Part shown: piece after piece, positions 17,502 to 26,160 of the stretch
Layout of the letters: each line of letters starts with the position of its first letter
Position numbering within the stretch: the first letter of the stretch is position 1
Assembly: GCF_015244745.1 (NCBI RefSeq)
Contig: NZ_JABCQI010000001.1
Span: 62,001 to 126,000, forward strand
Direction: 5' to 3'
DNA length: 64,000 nucleotides
Origin: Gluconobacter cadivus
GTDB taxonomy: Bacteria; Pseudomonadota; Alphaproteobacteria; Acetobacterales; Acetobacteraceae
Notes under the pieces: model-generated
What the model saw: the letters and a program-made list of their open reading frames with translations, nothing else
Databases searched by the model: none
Told to the model about the DNA's origin: nothing
Position numbers and translations under genes: made by a program

Positions 17502-19052
17502 ATGTCTCGCCCGCGTTTTTTGAAAATATTCCTGCAGATCAACATTTTTTCAGTATTCAGCATCCTTCCCCTGACTGTTCATGCGCAAGGTACGGAGCCA
17601 GGTCTTCAAGAGCGCGCGCGCCAGCCAACGGCCCGGGTGCTGCCCTCGACCGCACCCGGGATTTCACATCCAGCCAGCGCGGCGCAGCATAAGCATCCCC
17701 CCGCCCCTTCGGCAGACCATCTGGGCGCGATTTTTGATACGGAGAGCATTTCCTCGCTCCTGAACCGCAACAATGACGCCCTGCGCCGCAGCGATCTGAC
17801 AGCCGGTTATTATGTGCCAGCCGAAGCCTTCGGCCATCTCGTGCCCCAGCTTTCGCCTTATCGAAACTGGTTGTCGGAACGCGGCTTCAGCTTTGAGTTC
17901 TCCTACAAGGGAGAAGCCATGGCGAATGTTGGCGGCGGCATCAGCAAGGGAATGTCCTACGCCCACGAACTGACGTTCAACACGCGCTGGGATCTCGGAC
18001 GACTGCTCGGGCTGGATGGCTGGATTCTGCACGCCGTGATGATGGAACGCGCGGGTCGTCAGATCTCTTACGACCATGTCGGGGAGCATCGCATCCTGCT
18101 GAGCGAGGTCTACAGCCTTTCGGGCCATGCAGCCGCGCATCTGGCGGATATCTATGTTGAGAAGTCGTTCTTCAACAATCGCGTCAACATCAATATCGGT
18201 CGCATCACGCTGACGCATACCTATGCAACGTCGGTGCTGCTCTGCACCTTTATGGTCCAGTGTTCTGCTCCCCCAGCAATCAAGGCTGACGAAGGCTGGA
18301 GCGTCTACCCTAAGGCCACATGGGGCGGCACGCTGCGAATCAAGCCCACCCGCGACCTCACGCTACGCACCGGCGTCTACAAAGTCGGGCCGCTGACGGA
18401 AAATCCGAGCGGCTGGGCCTGGGGCAGTGAAACCTCCACGGGAGTCATGCTTCCCATCGAGCTGACCTGGGAGCCCTTTATCGGTAAAGACAATCTGCCG
18501 GGTCATTACAAACTCGGCTTCGGCCACGATACCTCCCCTTATGCTGATCGTCTGGGAACGATCCCGGCAATGTTCGCGCATGACGTTTTCCATGATGCCA
18601 ACAAACCGCGGGATACGTTCTATATCGAGGCCGACCAGATGGTTTACCGCAAGGGTGGCCAGCACCAGATGGCGGGCGGATACATTCTTGCGGGCTATGT
18701 CCACAATACGCCTAGTGTTTCGACATTTTCCGATCAGGTCTATGTCGGCGCATCGCTTCTGGGCATCATTCCGCGCAGACCGTTCGACCGTTTTGGCGTG
18801 ATGTATTCTTACTACCAGATGAGTCCCGCCATTACGCTCGGGCAGCGTCTGAGACAGCTTGCAGGCATGTCCATGGGGGCTTTCGTCAACGGCCCACAAA
18901 CCCATTCCGCCATTCTGGAAGCGTATTACGGTATTCCCATCCACCCCGGCCTCGTGGTGCAGCCTGAGTTCGAATACATGATGCGCCCCGGCGAGACGTC
19001 CATCATTCCGAATGCAACGCTGATCGGTCTCAAGGTTCTTGGAAACCTTTAA
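17502..19052 (+). CDS. OprB-family carbohydrate-selective porin
   Basis: A 516-residue outer-membrane protein. An N-terminal signal peptide ends near VHAQG. A Pro/Ala/His-rich linker of about 60 residues follows, then the OprB barrel begins: WLSERGFSFEFSYKGEAMANVGGG near 127-150, NTRWDLGRLLGLDGW, and late ALIVQPEFEYM-like text (here GLVVQPEFEYMMRPG). OprB porins admit sugars and polyols, which fits a sugar-oxidising acetic acid bacterium. The long linker before the barrel is a little unusual. Flanking DNA on both sides is AT-rich. Confidence 0.9.
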   Translation: MSRPRFLKIFLQINIFSVFSILPLTVHAQGTEPGLQERARQPTARVLPSTAPGISHPASAAQHKHPPAPSADHLGAIFDTESISSLLNRNNDALRRSDLTAGYYVPAEAFGHLVPQLSPYRNWLSERGFSFEFSYKGEAMANVGGGISKGMSYAHELTFNTRWDLGRLLGLDGWILHAVMMERAGRQISYDHVGEHRILLSEVYSLSGHAAAHLADIYVEKSFFNNRVNINIGRITLTHTYATSVLLCTFMVQCSAPPAIKADEGWSVYPKATWGGTLRIKPTRDLTLRTGVYKVGPLTENPSGWAWGSETSTGVMLPIELTWEPFIGKDNLPGHYKLGFGHDTSPYADRLGTIPAMFAHDVFHDANKPRDTFYIEADQMVYRKGGQHQMAGGYILAGYVHNTPSVSTFSDQVYVGASLLGIIPRRPFDRFGVMYSYYQMSPAITLGQRLRQLAGMSMGAFVNGPQTHSAILEAYYGIPIHPGLVVQPEFEYMMRPGETSIIPNATLIGLKVLGNL

Positions 19053-19200
19053 GACAAAATCACAGGTAAGCGATCCGTTATTTGTGAGTTAACAGCATTG
19101 TTATTCTTCAACACTGACATTACCCCTTCGTGATTGGAGTATAAATATTTATTTACATACCCTGACAACAGATAAGGACACCTGACAAAGGATTTTCCGA

Positions 19201-19491
19201 ATGAAAACGATGTTCGCTTCTTTTCTGGTTCTTGGACTTCTGGGCGGAACCGCACTCGCACAGGATCCGAAAGTCGAAAACGCGGTGGCCAGCGCTTCTT
19301 CAGACGCGAAGGTCCCTGTCACGCAGGTCGCGGACACAAAGAACAGCGAGACCTGCACTCAGGTCTGGGTCAACACAGTGACCCATGTCTATCATGTACC
19401 GGGCAGCTTCTGGTACGGCGCGACGGCGCATGGAACCTATATGTGCGAAGACGACGCCAAGCGGGCGGGGAATACACGCGGCCAGTTCTGA
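19201..19491 (+). CDS. Small exported protein of unknown function
   Basis: A 96-residue protein with a clear signal peptide (MKTMFASFLVLGLLGGTALA). After a 40-residue polar stretch comes a compact C-terminal module: a Cys, then VYHVPGSFWYG, TAHGTYMCEDDAKRAGNTRG. This H-x-PGS-x-YG-x(3)-G-x-YM-x-E-x-DA pattern recurs in small proteobacterial exported proteins that I know only as hypothetical. Two Cys (SETC and YMC) could pair. AAGGA lies 8 bases before the ATG. The upstream 148 bases are AT-rich. Function not assigned. Confidence 0.78.
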   Translation: MKTMFASFLVLGLLGGTALAQDPKVENAVASASSDAKVPVTQVADTKNSETCTQVWVNTVTHVYHVPGSFWYGATAHGTYMCEDDAKRAGNTRGQF

Positions 19492-19496
19492 GCCTG

Positions 19497-20303
19497 TCAG
19501 GGGGTTTTTGCAGCCCCCGCTTGTTTTGCTTCCACCTCCCGGCTGGCACTTTCCTGTTGCCGCAGGGCTTCCGCCTGACGTGGATGTCCCGCGGCCTCCG
19601 CAGCATCCGCTGCCAGAGTGAGCGCCTGACGCATTCCGCGATAATCCAGAGCATCACGGCGGTTTTTCACGACTGAAAGCGCCTCCTTGGAAGCGAGTTC
19701 GGACTGCCCCTGTAACAGATACAGACGGGCCAGAAGTTCCTGCCGGTCAGTCGCAGCCCCATTGTCATGGAAGGTCGCCAGATCGTTAACACGCTGCGTC
19801 AGAGCAGCAGACTGCTTCTGATCTGCGGCAATCAGGCCAGACAGATAGAGCGCTCTCTCGCGGATGCCGATATCGGGGGATTGCAGCGCGCGCTGTACGG
19901 CCTGCGACGCGAACACCGTATCATGCAGCCTGTACAGGGCAGCCGCGCGGATCACCGCCAGATCAGACGTGTCGGAGACATTGCGCAGGCTCAGCGCGGT
20001 CTCGGTTTCGCCGAGACTCTGAAGAGCCTTCTGAGGCTTGTCCTGCGCCAGAAGCACCGTCGCAAGATTGAACCCGGCTTCATGAATGGCGACTGCATCG
20101 TCCCGCATCAGCGCCCGATCCATGGCCGTTCGATACTGCGCCTCAGCCTGAGACGCCTGACCGATCCCATAAACGGCTTTGCCCGTATCCATGGCATCTT
20201 CATAGGACTGATCGGGCTTGGGTCCCTTCGTTGCAGTTGAAGACGAACAGCCGCCCAACGTCAGAACGACCAAAGCCGTGCAGACCAGAAAACCGTCCCT
20301 CAT
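19497..20303 (-). CDS. TPR-like lipoprotein, last gene of the MCE operon
   Basis: A 268-residue lipoprotein. The signal peptide ends in the lipobox LGGC, followed by SSS. The rest is Ala/Leu/Gln-rich helix pairs that read as degenerate TPR repeats (for example SQAEAQYRTAMDRALM and KPQKALQSLGETETAL). The ATG overlaps the mlaD-like stop by four bases. MCE operons often end with a periplasmic carrier (MlaC) or a PqiC-type auxiliary lipoprotein. Neither is recognisable here, so this protein may be a structural substitute. That is inference from position. Confidence 0.75.
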   Translation of the reverse strand: MRDGFLVCTALVVLTLGGCSSSTATKGPKPDQSYEDAMDTGKAVYGIGQASQAEAQYRTAMDRALMRDDAVAIHEAGFNLATVLLAQDKPQKALQSLGETETALSLRNVSDTSDLAVIRAAALYRLHDTVFASQAVQRALQSPDIGIRERALYLSGLIAADQKQSAALTQRVNDLATFHDNGAATDRQELLARLYLLQGQSELASKEALSVVKNRRDALDYRGMRQALTLAADAAEAAGHPRQAEALRQQESASREVEAKQAGAAKTP

Positions 20304-21256
20304 GGCCGCACCGCCTCAGCCGGAAGACGACGGGAAGGCTCCTGTTTTGCACCTCCGCCTCCCAGCAGCCACAACCCCCGGAGCTGATCGGTCAGCTTCC
20401 GTAGACTGCTCGCACTTGCTTCGGCCTGCGCAAGCAGGGCCGGAAGCTGAGCCGTAGCGGTGTTGGCATGGCTGATGGTCTGCTGGATCTGGGGTATGCT
20501 CTGACGCAGACCCGCAGTCGCGGCCCGCGCGTTGTCCATCGTTCCGTCAGCCTTGGTCATAATCCCCCCGACCTGTTTTTCAATGGGCCGTAGATCCGCA
20601 ATGACGGCATCAAGATGCGCCAGAGCCGCGTTGGCCTTGTCCAGAACATCATCCTTCACCAGTAGGCCGCCGATCGTACCCTGTCCCTTGCGCATATCGG
20701 TCATCATGTCATTCACCTGCGCCGTGATGAGCTGGACGTTGTTCATGGCCGGTACCAGCTTGCTGCGTAGATCCATGACGGTCTGGGTAATCACATCCGC
20801 CGGGTTGGCCTCCACCGTGGCCTGAAGGACCGCATAGTCCCAGTCCAGCGGCTTGCCCTTGCCGCGCCCGAGTTCGATATAGCTCGCCCCGGCCACGATC
20901 AGGCGATGGCGGATGACGGCCGTGCTGTCCTGACGGATGAAGTTTGCAAATTGCGGGTCCAGATCCCCTTCGGCATACATCCGTCCCGTCTCGTTGAGTT
21001 TGAGGCGGCGGATTTCACCGGCATGGACGCCCATGACTTCGATATCGTTGCCGATCGCAAGCCCCGCCACGCCGCTTTCGGGCAGAATGAAATGCAGCTT
21101 CTTTTCCGGGGTCAGCCACTGACGCAGGAATCCGGCCTCCACGACCGCAACCGCGAACATGACGATCGCGGCAAGGACAAGCAGTCCGACCCATTCATCC
21201 GCATAGCGGTTCTGAAAGAGCGGACGGGCGGTCTCGGTCTGGCGCAGGCGGAACAT
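20300..21256 (-). CDS. MCE-domain (MlaD-like) lipid-transport protein
   Basis: A 318-residue protein anchored by one membrane helix at about 25-45 (VGLLVLAAIVMFAVAVV). The MCE domain follows at about 52-135, with SGVAGLAIGNDIEVMGVHAGEI and RHRLIVAGASYIELGRG. The last 170 residues are a long helical region with Ala/Gln heptads, like the tunnel-forming helices of other MCE proteins, ending in a Pro/Arg-rich tail. MCE proteins form hexamers that ferry phospholipids across the periplasm. Start and upstream stop overlap as TGATG. Confidence 0.92.
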   Translation of the reverse strand: MFRLRQTETARPLFQNRYADEWVGLLVLAAIVMFAVAVVEAGFLRQWLTPEKKLHFILPESGVAGLAIGNDIEVMGVHAGEIRRLKLNETGRMYAEGDLDPQFANFIRQDSTAVIRHRLIVAGASYIELGRGKGKPLDWDYAVLQATVEANPADVITQTVMDLRSKLVPAMNNVQLITAQVNDMMTDMRKGQGTIGGLLVKDDVLDKANAALAHLDAVIADLRPIEKQVGGIMTKADGTMDNARAATAGLRQSIPQIQQTISHANTATAQLPALLAQAEASASSLRKLTDQLRGLWLLGGGGAKQEPSRRLPAEAVRP

Positions 21257-21975
21257 CAGGAACCTCGCATCGAAAACAGTCCATCATCGTACAGTCTCAG
21301 GCGGATCGTGGCATCGGACGCATAATCCCCCCACCCACTTTCATCCGGAGCCATCCACACCACCGCGCAGCCACGGTCCCGCAGATCGGTTACAAGAGAC
21401 AGAAACGCATTCATCAGGCTGGCGGAAGCCCCTTCCATCGGGTGTTCCAGCAGCAGGAGCGCCGGTTCCCCCAGCATGGCCCGCACACAGGCCGCGCGCT
21501 GCCGGTCCATCGCCGACAGGCGTCCCGGCGGAACCACCGGCAGGCCCGGCAGACCCAGCGTGACCGCCAGATGCACGGCCTGTGCCTGAAGTTTTTCAAT
21601 CGGCGTGCGTGTATGATGAAGCTGCGGCCACAGGATATTCATATGCGTCCCATACAGGTCCACCCAGCCTCCTGTAACCACGATCCGTCCGATCCGCCCC
21701 CGCAAGGCGTTGGCGCGCCGCTCGTCCAGATCGGCCCAGTCCATGCCCATGCAACGCACATGGCCGTCATCAAGCGGAATAAGGCCCACGCACATATCGG
21801 CGAACAGTGCCGCCTGCCCCATGTCCCGACACTCGATCAGCGCGCACTCGCCGGGGTTGAGACGCAGATTATAGCGGCTCGACACCAACCCGCTTTCATC
21901 AAACCGCGGACGCGCATCCACCAGTTCGAGCCGGGCTTCCAGCGCATCGGACAGGACGTCGTCGTTTTCAGCCAT
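21256..21975 (-). CDS. Degenerate MlaF-like ABC ATPase
   Basis: A 239-residue protein in the ATPase position of the operon. The overall ABC fold is recognisable: NPGECALIE strand, GLIPLDDGHVRCMGMDW, then a conserved helix after RAMLGEP. The functional residues are gone. Walker A (about 48-57) reads IECRDMGQAA with no GKS/T. The signature (153-157) is LSAMD instead of LSGGQ. Walker B (173-179) is LLLLEHP instead of LLLLDEP. The H-loop His is replaced (WMAPDES). The ATG at 21973-21975 overlaps the permease gene by 8 bases. The frame is intact, so it is not simple decay. It probably binds nucleotide weakly or not at all. Confidence 0.85.
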   Translation of the reverse strand: MAENDDVLSDALEARLELVDARPRFDESGLVSSRYNLRLNPGECALIECRDMGQAALFADMCVGLIPLDDGHVRCMGMDWADLDERRANALRGRIGRIVVTGGWVDLYGTHMNILWPQLHHTRTPIEKLQAQAVHLAVTLGLPGLPVVPPGRLSAMDRQRAACVRAMLGEPALLLLEHPMEGASASLMNAFLSLVTDLRDRGCAVVWMAPDESGWGDYASDATIRLRLYDDGLFSMRGS

Positions 21976-22792
21976 CGAAGCACACGCTGAACACGACATT
22001 GATGACCATGATCGACAGCATTCCGCGCGCAAACCCGCGCGGCAGCATGCTTGCCAGATCGTCTTCGGTCGTCACATCCATGCCGGAGAGGCACGAACAG
22101 ACACCCACCGCGTAGCCGCTGAAAACGAACTTGGCCGGAATCACGAAATAGTCGATCGGCTTTACGCTCCCCGCGACCTGATCCATGAACGCCCAGATCG
22201 GCATCGTGATCGCATCTTCCACACGACAGACTGCATAACCCACGACAAGCGCCGTCAGACTGAAGATGATGCCCAGCGTAAAGCCGCTGATCGTCATGGC
22301 GAGGCTGCGCGGCACCAGAAAGGAAATGAAGGGATCGACCCCCATTCCGGTCATGGCGCGCATCTGCCCACCCGTCGTGAGGGTTCCAAGTTCGGTCAGC
22401 ATCAGCATCCCCGAACGTCCCAGCAGGATCACACCCACCAGAACCGGCGCGATTTCACGCACCAGCACAGTGGACAGGATGGACCCCGTCATCTGTGCCA
22501 TGCCTGCAAAGCCGAGCCAGTAGACAGTCTGCGCCACGATCCCGAACCCTGTCAGCGCGGCGGTCACGAGCGTACTCAGTAGCCCTCCGCCCACAGCCTG
22601 ATGCAGGGATGCCCAGAATTCGATCCGTACCGTCCGCCGCCATGTCGTCAGGCGGGTCGCTTCGCGCATGATGCCCCATCCGGCCCCGATCATCATTAGC
22701 GTAAAACGCATCTGCGTGCGGGAAAAATATCCCAGATGGACCAGCATGGTCCGGACCATCGTAATCCGGTCGAGGTTGCGCAGACCTTTCAT
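21968..22792 (-). CDS. MlaE-family ABC permease
   Basis: A 274-residue inner-membrane permease of the MlaE/YrbE family, which forms the dimeric membrane core of MCE transporters. Seen: an amphipathic N terminus and about five hydrophobic segments. The conserved cytoplasmic coupling region is LTELGTLTTGGQMRAMTGMGVDPFISFLVPR, with the Glu and Thr-Gly-Gly typical of the family. Length is usual. Its ATG overlaps the cyclase-like gene stop by four bases (ATGA). The coupling helix is well kept although its expected ATPase partner is degenerate. Confidence 0.93.
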   Translation of the reverse strand: MKGLRNLDRITMVRTMLVHLGYFSRTQMRFTLMMIGAGWGIMREATRLTTWRRTVRIEFWASLHQAVGGGLLSTLVTAALTGFGIVAQTVYWLGFAGMAQMTGSILSTVLVREIAPVLVGVILLGRSGMLMLTELGTLTTGGQMRAMTGMGVDPFISFLVPRSLAMTISGFTLGIIFSLTALVVGYAVCRVEDAITMPIWAFMDQVAGSVKPIDYFVIPAKFVFSGYAVGVCSCLSGMDVTTEDDLASMLPRGFARGMLSIMVINVVFSVCFDG

Positions 22793-25149
22793 CGGCGGCC
22801 AGCCAGAATGAAGCTGCGGGTAATGCCGCTATTGGGAAGATAGAACATGCCGCGGGCCCGGAAGAGGAAATGCTCCCGCAGGATCAGATAGGCCTGTTCG
22901 GACACCTGGATCGTCCCTGCATCCGGCGCACTCCCGGTCAGGAGTTCGGCTCCGTTGAGCGCATCGCCCCAGATGTTGAAGACGGAGGGAGCCTCTCCCA
23001 GTTCGGAGGCCATGACAGACCCCACATCCATCCCGATCCGGAACACGGGGTCCAAATCCGCTGCCGCCAGAGACGACAGGCAGGCCTCACGGATCGACAC
23101 CGCCGCATCCGCAAGACGCACGGCGGCTGACGGGTCCGGCGTTTGCGAGCAGCCGCCCACGAGAACGAGCCTGTTGCTTACCACCTGCACGGAGAACAGC
23201 CCGCTGTCGCGGGCGATTTTCTGGATTTCCAGACTAAGCGTGCGGATGACAGTCATAGCGCGCGTGATGCTGTCACGATCCGGCGCATATGGGTCTACGA
23301 AGGAAATAACCATGACCGGAACCTGCGGGTAGAACCCGGCCGCAACCGGCTCTCCCGCTGTGGGCGACGGCTCCAGAAGGAAGCCTTCGCCAAAACGCGT
23401 CTCGTATTTCTCGGCCGGAACCGCAAATCCGGACGTGCCGTCACCCGCCGCATCGAACGGCTTGGCAAAGCGCAGGGCGACGACCGATCCCACGATGGCA
23501 ATGATATGCTCCATCGTTTCGACCTGCCCCGGATCTTCCAGAACAATGGCGCCGACCGTCCGGTGAGCATTGCGGACCGGCTGGAACAGCAGCGTGCTGG
23601 CACCCACGGCCCGCATGATGACGCGCTGGAAGTTCTGCGTCCGCTCGTCCTGCGAGGCATCCGCGATCGAGAGCGTATGTCCTTCGTCCAGAGCCTCGAA
23701 CAGCTTGCCGTTTTCACGACGGCTGATCTCAACGCCCGTACTGTGAACATCGCGCGACGGATCGAACGCATCTTCACATAATAGGCGGTCGCCATCCGGC
23801 AACAGTCGCCACAGGCTGGCGCGACGTGCGCTGGTCCGCGCGGTCAGGGCTTCAGTCAGAATAGGCGCTTCATGGGCAGGGTCGAACAGATCCGGCGTGC
23901 TGGCGATCTCCAGCAACGAGGCATTTTCCGCCCTGATCTGCTCCCGTCCGCGCAGGATCCGCTTTCGCAGACGCTCCACATGCCGCCCCTGCGCCACCAG
24001 CGCGAACGCCAGAACGGACGCCAGCATGACGATCAGGAGCGAAAACCCGATATTCTGCCGCCGTGCCGTCTGCGCGAAATCGGCAAAATCGCTTTCAGGC
24101 GCATTCAGCAGCAGAACCCACTGCCGGTGTACGAAGGGCAGTTCGGAGGCAATCGTAACGTAGTTCTTCCCCCGGGCCCGCACCGTCCCTGTCCCGGGCC
24201 CCTCGATGCGATACCGGTTGAGCGCCTGCGTGAAGACAGGCTGCGTCTTGGGATCGAGAAAGACATTTCCCGGATCGAAGGTTTTCGGGTCCTGTCCGGG
24301 AGCCATATTATGACCAGCAATTATCTGGCCGTGCATGTTCACGATTACGGCCTGACCACTGCGTCCGACCTGAAGTTTATTGAGAAACGACGTCAGCTGG
24401 TTCAGCGAAACATTGATCGCAAACACCGATTTATGCCCGTCATGCCCATCATAGGCGAGAGACGCCGTGATGATGAACTGGCGCGTTGACACAAAGGCAT
24501 AAGGATCGGTCCAGTGGAGCTGACGACCCGGGTCGTTCTGATGCTTGATGGCCTTGGCGAACCACGGACGCACCACGACATTATAGCCGTCAGCCGGGTC
24601 CGCCGCTTCTCCCGTAATATTGCCATCACGATCTGTATAAACGTGATGATAGACCTGCTTGCCATCGTCGGTCTGGAAATGGGTTTGCTCGAAACCATCC
24701 TTTCCATGCCGCGTGATCATCCAGAACTGTCCCTGATCGTTCGCGATATAGAAGCTGTCCACCTGAGGCGCGTGGGCCAGAATGGAGCGTCCGTAGAGCA
24801 TGAACGTCGTGGGGGTGGCGTTGGTCAGCGGATCGCGGAACATGTCCCGTGCGATCATGGCGCCGACAGAGGCCGGGGCCAGATAGTCGCTCACTTCCTG
24901 CGTCACATAGCGCTGCTGGCTGCGCAGAAGATCGTTGGACAGCGCAATCGCGCCTCTCCGGGTTGTCTGGTAATTGTGAAGACTGATGCCCGTGATCGCC
25001 GCGATGACCAGCAGAACGCCCACGAACGGCCCCAGAATCTGAAAGATCCGACGACGGTCGCTGGCGGGGCTCTGTGTAGGGTCCACGATCTCTGCGGCTG
25101 ACAACGTCTTTTCTCTCCGGACAGGCACGGGGTCGCGGAACAGGGCCAT
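22789..25149 (-). CDS. Membrane sensor with dCache, GAF and degenerate class III cyclase domain
   Basis: A 786-residue protein starting at the ATG at 25147-25149. The in-frame upstream 196 codons lie antisense to ygfZ and look non-coding. Layout: TM1 about 36-58, a periplasmic double-Cache-like sensor about 60-340, TM2 (SLLIVMLASVLAFALVA) after it, a GAF domain about 410-560, and a class III cyclase domain 611-786. In the cyclase domain Asp619 (FVDPY) matches the first metal ligand. The second is Asn659 (VSNRLVLV where GDAVM is expected). IWGDALN keeps Asp729 and Asn732, but the transition-state Arg is Leu736. The usual adenine-selecting Lys is also not evident. It is the first gene of the MCE operon. 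Confidence 0.85.
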   Translation of the reverse strand: MALFRDPVPVRREKTLSAAEIVDPTQSPASDRRRIFQILGPFVGVLLVIAAITGISLHNYQTTRRGAIALSNDLLRSQQRYVTQEVSDYLAPASVGAMIARDMFRDPLTNATPTTFMLYGRSILAHAPQVDSFYIANDQGQFWMITRHGKDGFEQTHFQTDDGKQVYHHVYTDRDGNITGEAADPADGYNVVVRPWFAKAIKHQNDPGRQLHWTDPYAFVSTRQFIITASLAYDGHDGHKSVFAINVSLNQLTSFLNKLQVGRSGQAVIVNMHGQIIAGHNMAPGQDPKTFDPGNVFLDPKTQPVFTQALNRYRIEGPGTGTVRARGKNYVTIASELPFVHRQWVLLLNAPESDFADFAQTARRQNIGFSLLIVMLASVLAFALVAQGRHVERLRKRILRGREQIRAENASLLEIASTPDLFDPAHEAPILTEALTARTSARRASLWRLLPDGDRLLCEDAFDPSRDVHSTGVEISRRENGKLFEALDEGHTLSIADASQDERTQNFQRVIMRAVGASTLLFQPVRNAHRTVGAIVLEDPGQVETMEHIIAIVGSVVALRFAKPFDAAGDGTSGFAVPAEKYETRFGEGFLLEPSPTAGEPVAAGFYPQVPVMVISFVDPYAPDRDSITRAMTVIRTLSLEIQKIARDSGLFSVQVVSNRLVLVGGCSQTPDPSAAVRLADAAVSIREACLSSLAAADLDPVFRIGMDVGSVMASELGEAPSVFNIWGDALNGAELLTGSAPDAGTIQVSEQAYLILREHFLFRARGMFYLPNSGITRSFILAGRR

Positions 25150-25338
25150 ACTGCCGCGATAGGTTAATATCCTCCGAGTATTGCGAGACTGCAACCCGCC
25201 GTCACGGACTGAAACAACCCTGCGCTCGAAAATACCCTCATGTTCCCGAACTGGCGGTTTGCAGGGTTCCTCGTTATGGTCAGACGTTTTTCCGGCAGGA
25301 TGGTTTTGCTGGACGCTGTCGGAATTGCGGTCTCTCCC

Positions 25339-26148
25339 ATGAATCAACATCTTTCCCACCGCGCCGTCCTGTCCTTCACAGGTGCGGACCGGACCAGCTT
25401 TCTTCAGGGCCTCATCACGAATGACGTCCAGAGCCTCATGCCCGCGACCTCCGTTTGGAGCGCACTTCTGACGCCGCAGGGCCGCTGGCTGAGCGAATTT
25501 TTCCTGTATGACGCATCCGACCGTATCCTGATGGATTGCGCGGTCGATCATGCCGACATGCTGGCCAAACGCCTCTCCCGTTTTCGCCTTCGCGCCGATG
25601 TGCAGATCGAAAAAACAGACCTGCGCGTCATCACTGGCGCAGAAAGCCGACCCGTTCCACCCGATACGATCACACATGCCCCGGACCCGCGCTGTGATGG
25701 CGCGGGCTGGCGGGCCATCGTGACCGGAACGGGGCAAAACGAGGAAACACCTACTGAATTTCTGGAACGCCGACTCACGCTGGGCCTGCCAGACGTCATG
25801 GATTTCGAAAGCGAGCAGACACTGGCGCTTGAAGCCGACATGGACCTTCTGAATGGCGTCTCATGGAAAAAGGGCTGCTACATGGGGCAGGAACTGACCG
25901 CCCGCACCCATTACCGTGGCCTTGTCAAACGCCGCCTGTTGCCCGTTGTGCTGTCGCACGGGACGTTTCCCGATGAAGGCGGCATCATCATCGCGGGAGA
26001 CCGCGAGGTTGGAGACATCCGCTCCCGCAGCGGCAACCGAGCACTCGCGATGCTGCGGCGGGACGCCTGGTCTTCCCCCGAACTGACCTGCAACGGGCAA
26101 CCGCTTTCTGTCGTCTGGCCCGCCTGGTTCCCACCGGAAATGCGTTGA
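25339..26148 (+). CDS. ygfZ: YgfZ/GcvT-like folate-binding protein
   Basis: A 269-residue GcvT-fold protein that supports repair or assembly of iron-sulfur enzymes such as MiaB, with tetrahydrofolate. The family hallmark KGCYMGQE with its reactive Cys is near 180. VLSFTGADRTSFLQGLITNDV opens the folate-binding domain. The ATG at 25339 is chosen because family similarity begins there, but no strong ribosome site is visible and longer in-frame starts exist. It is divergent from the cyclase-like gene and 12 bases upstream of hisI. Confidence 0.92.
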   Translation: MNQHLSHRAVLSFTGADRTSFLQGLITNDVQSLMPATSVWSALLTPQGRWLSEFFLYDASDRILMDCAVDHADMLAKRLSRFRLRADVQIEKTDLRVITGAESRPVPPDTITHAPDPRCDGAGWRAIVTGTGQNEETPTEFLERRLTLGLPDVMDFESEQTLALEADMDLLNGVSWKKGCYMGQELTARTHYRGLVKRRLLPVVLSHGTFPDEGGIIIAGDREVGDIRSRSGNRALAMLRRDAWSSPELTCNGQPLSVVWPAWFPPEMR

Positions 26149-26160
26149 GGAGATGCGTTC

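Noticed and set aside
25180-25300. Inverted repeat AACCCTGC ... GCAGGGTT near the ygfZ start
   Set aside because: The arms are only eight bases and about 35 bases apart, too weak to call as an operator or hairpin.
25150-25737. 196-codon N-terminal extension of the cyclase-like gene
   Set aside because: It runs antisense through the ygfZ start region and has no domain-like text. The ATG at 25149 begins directly before the first membrane helix.
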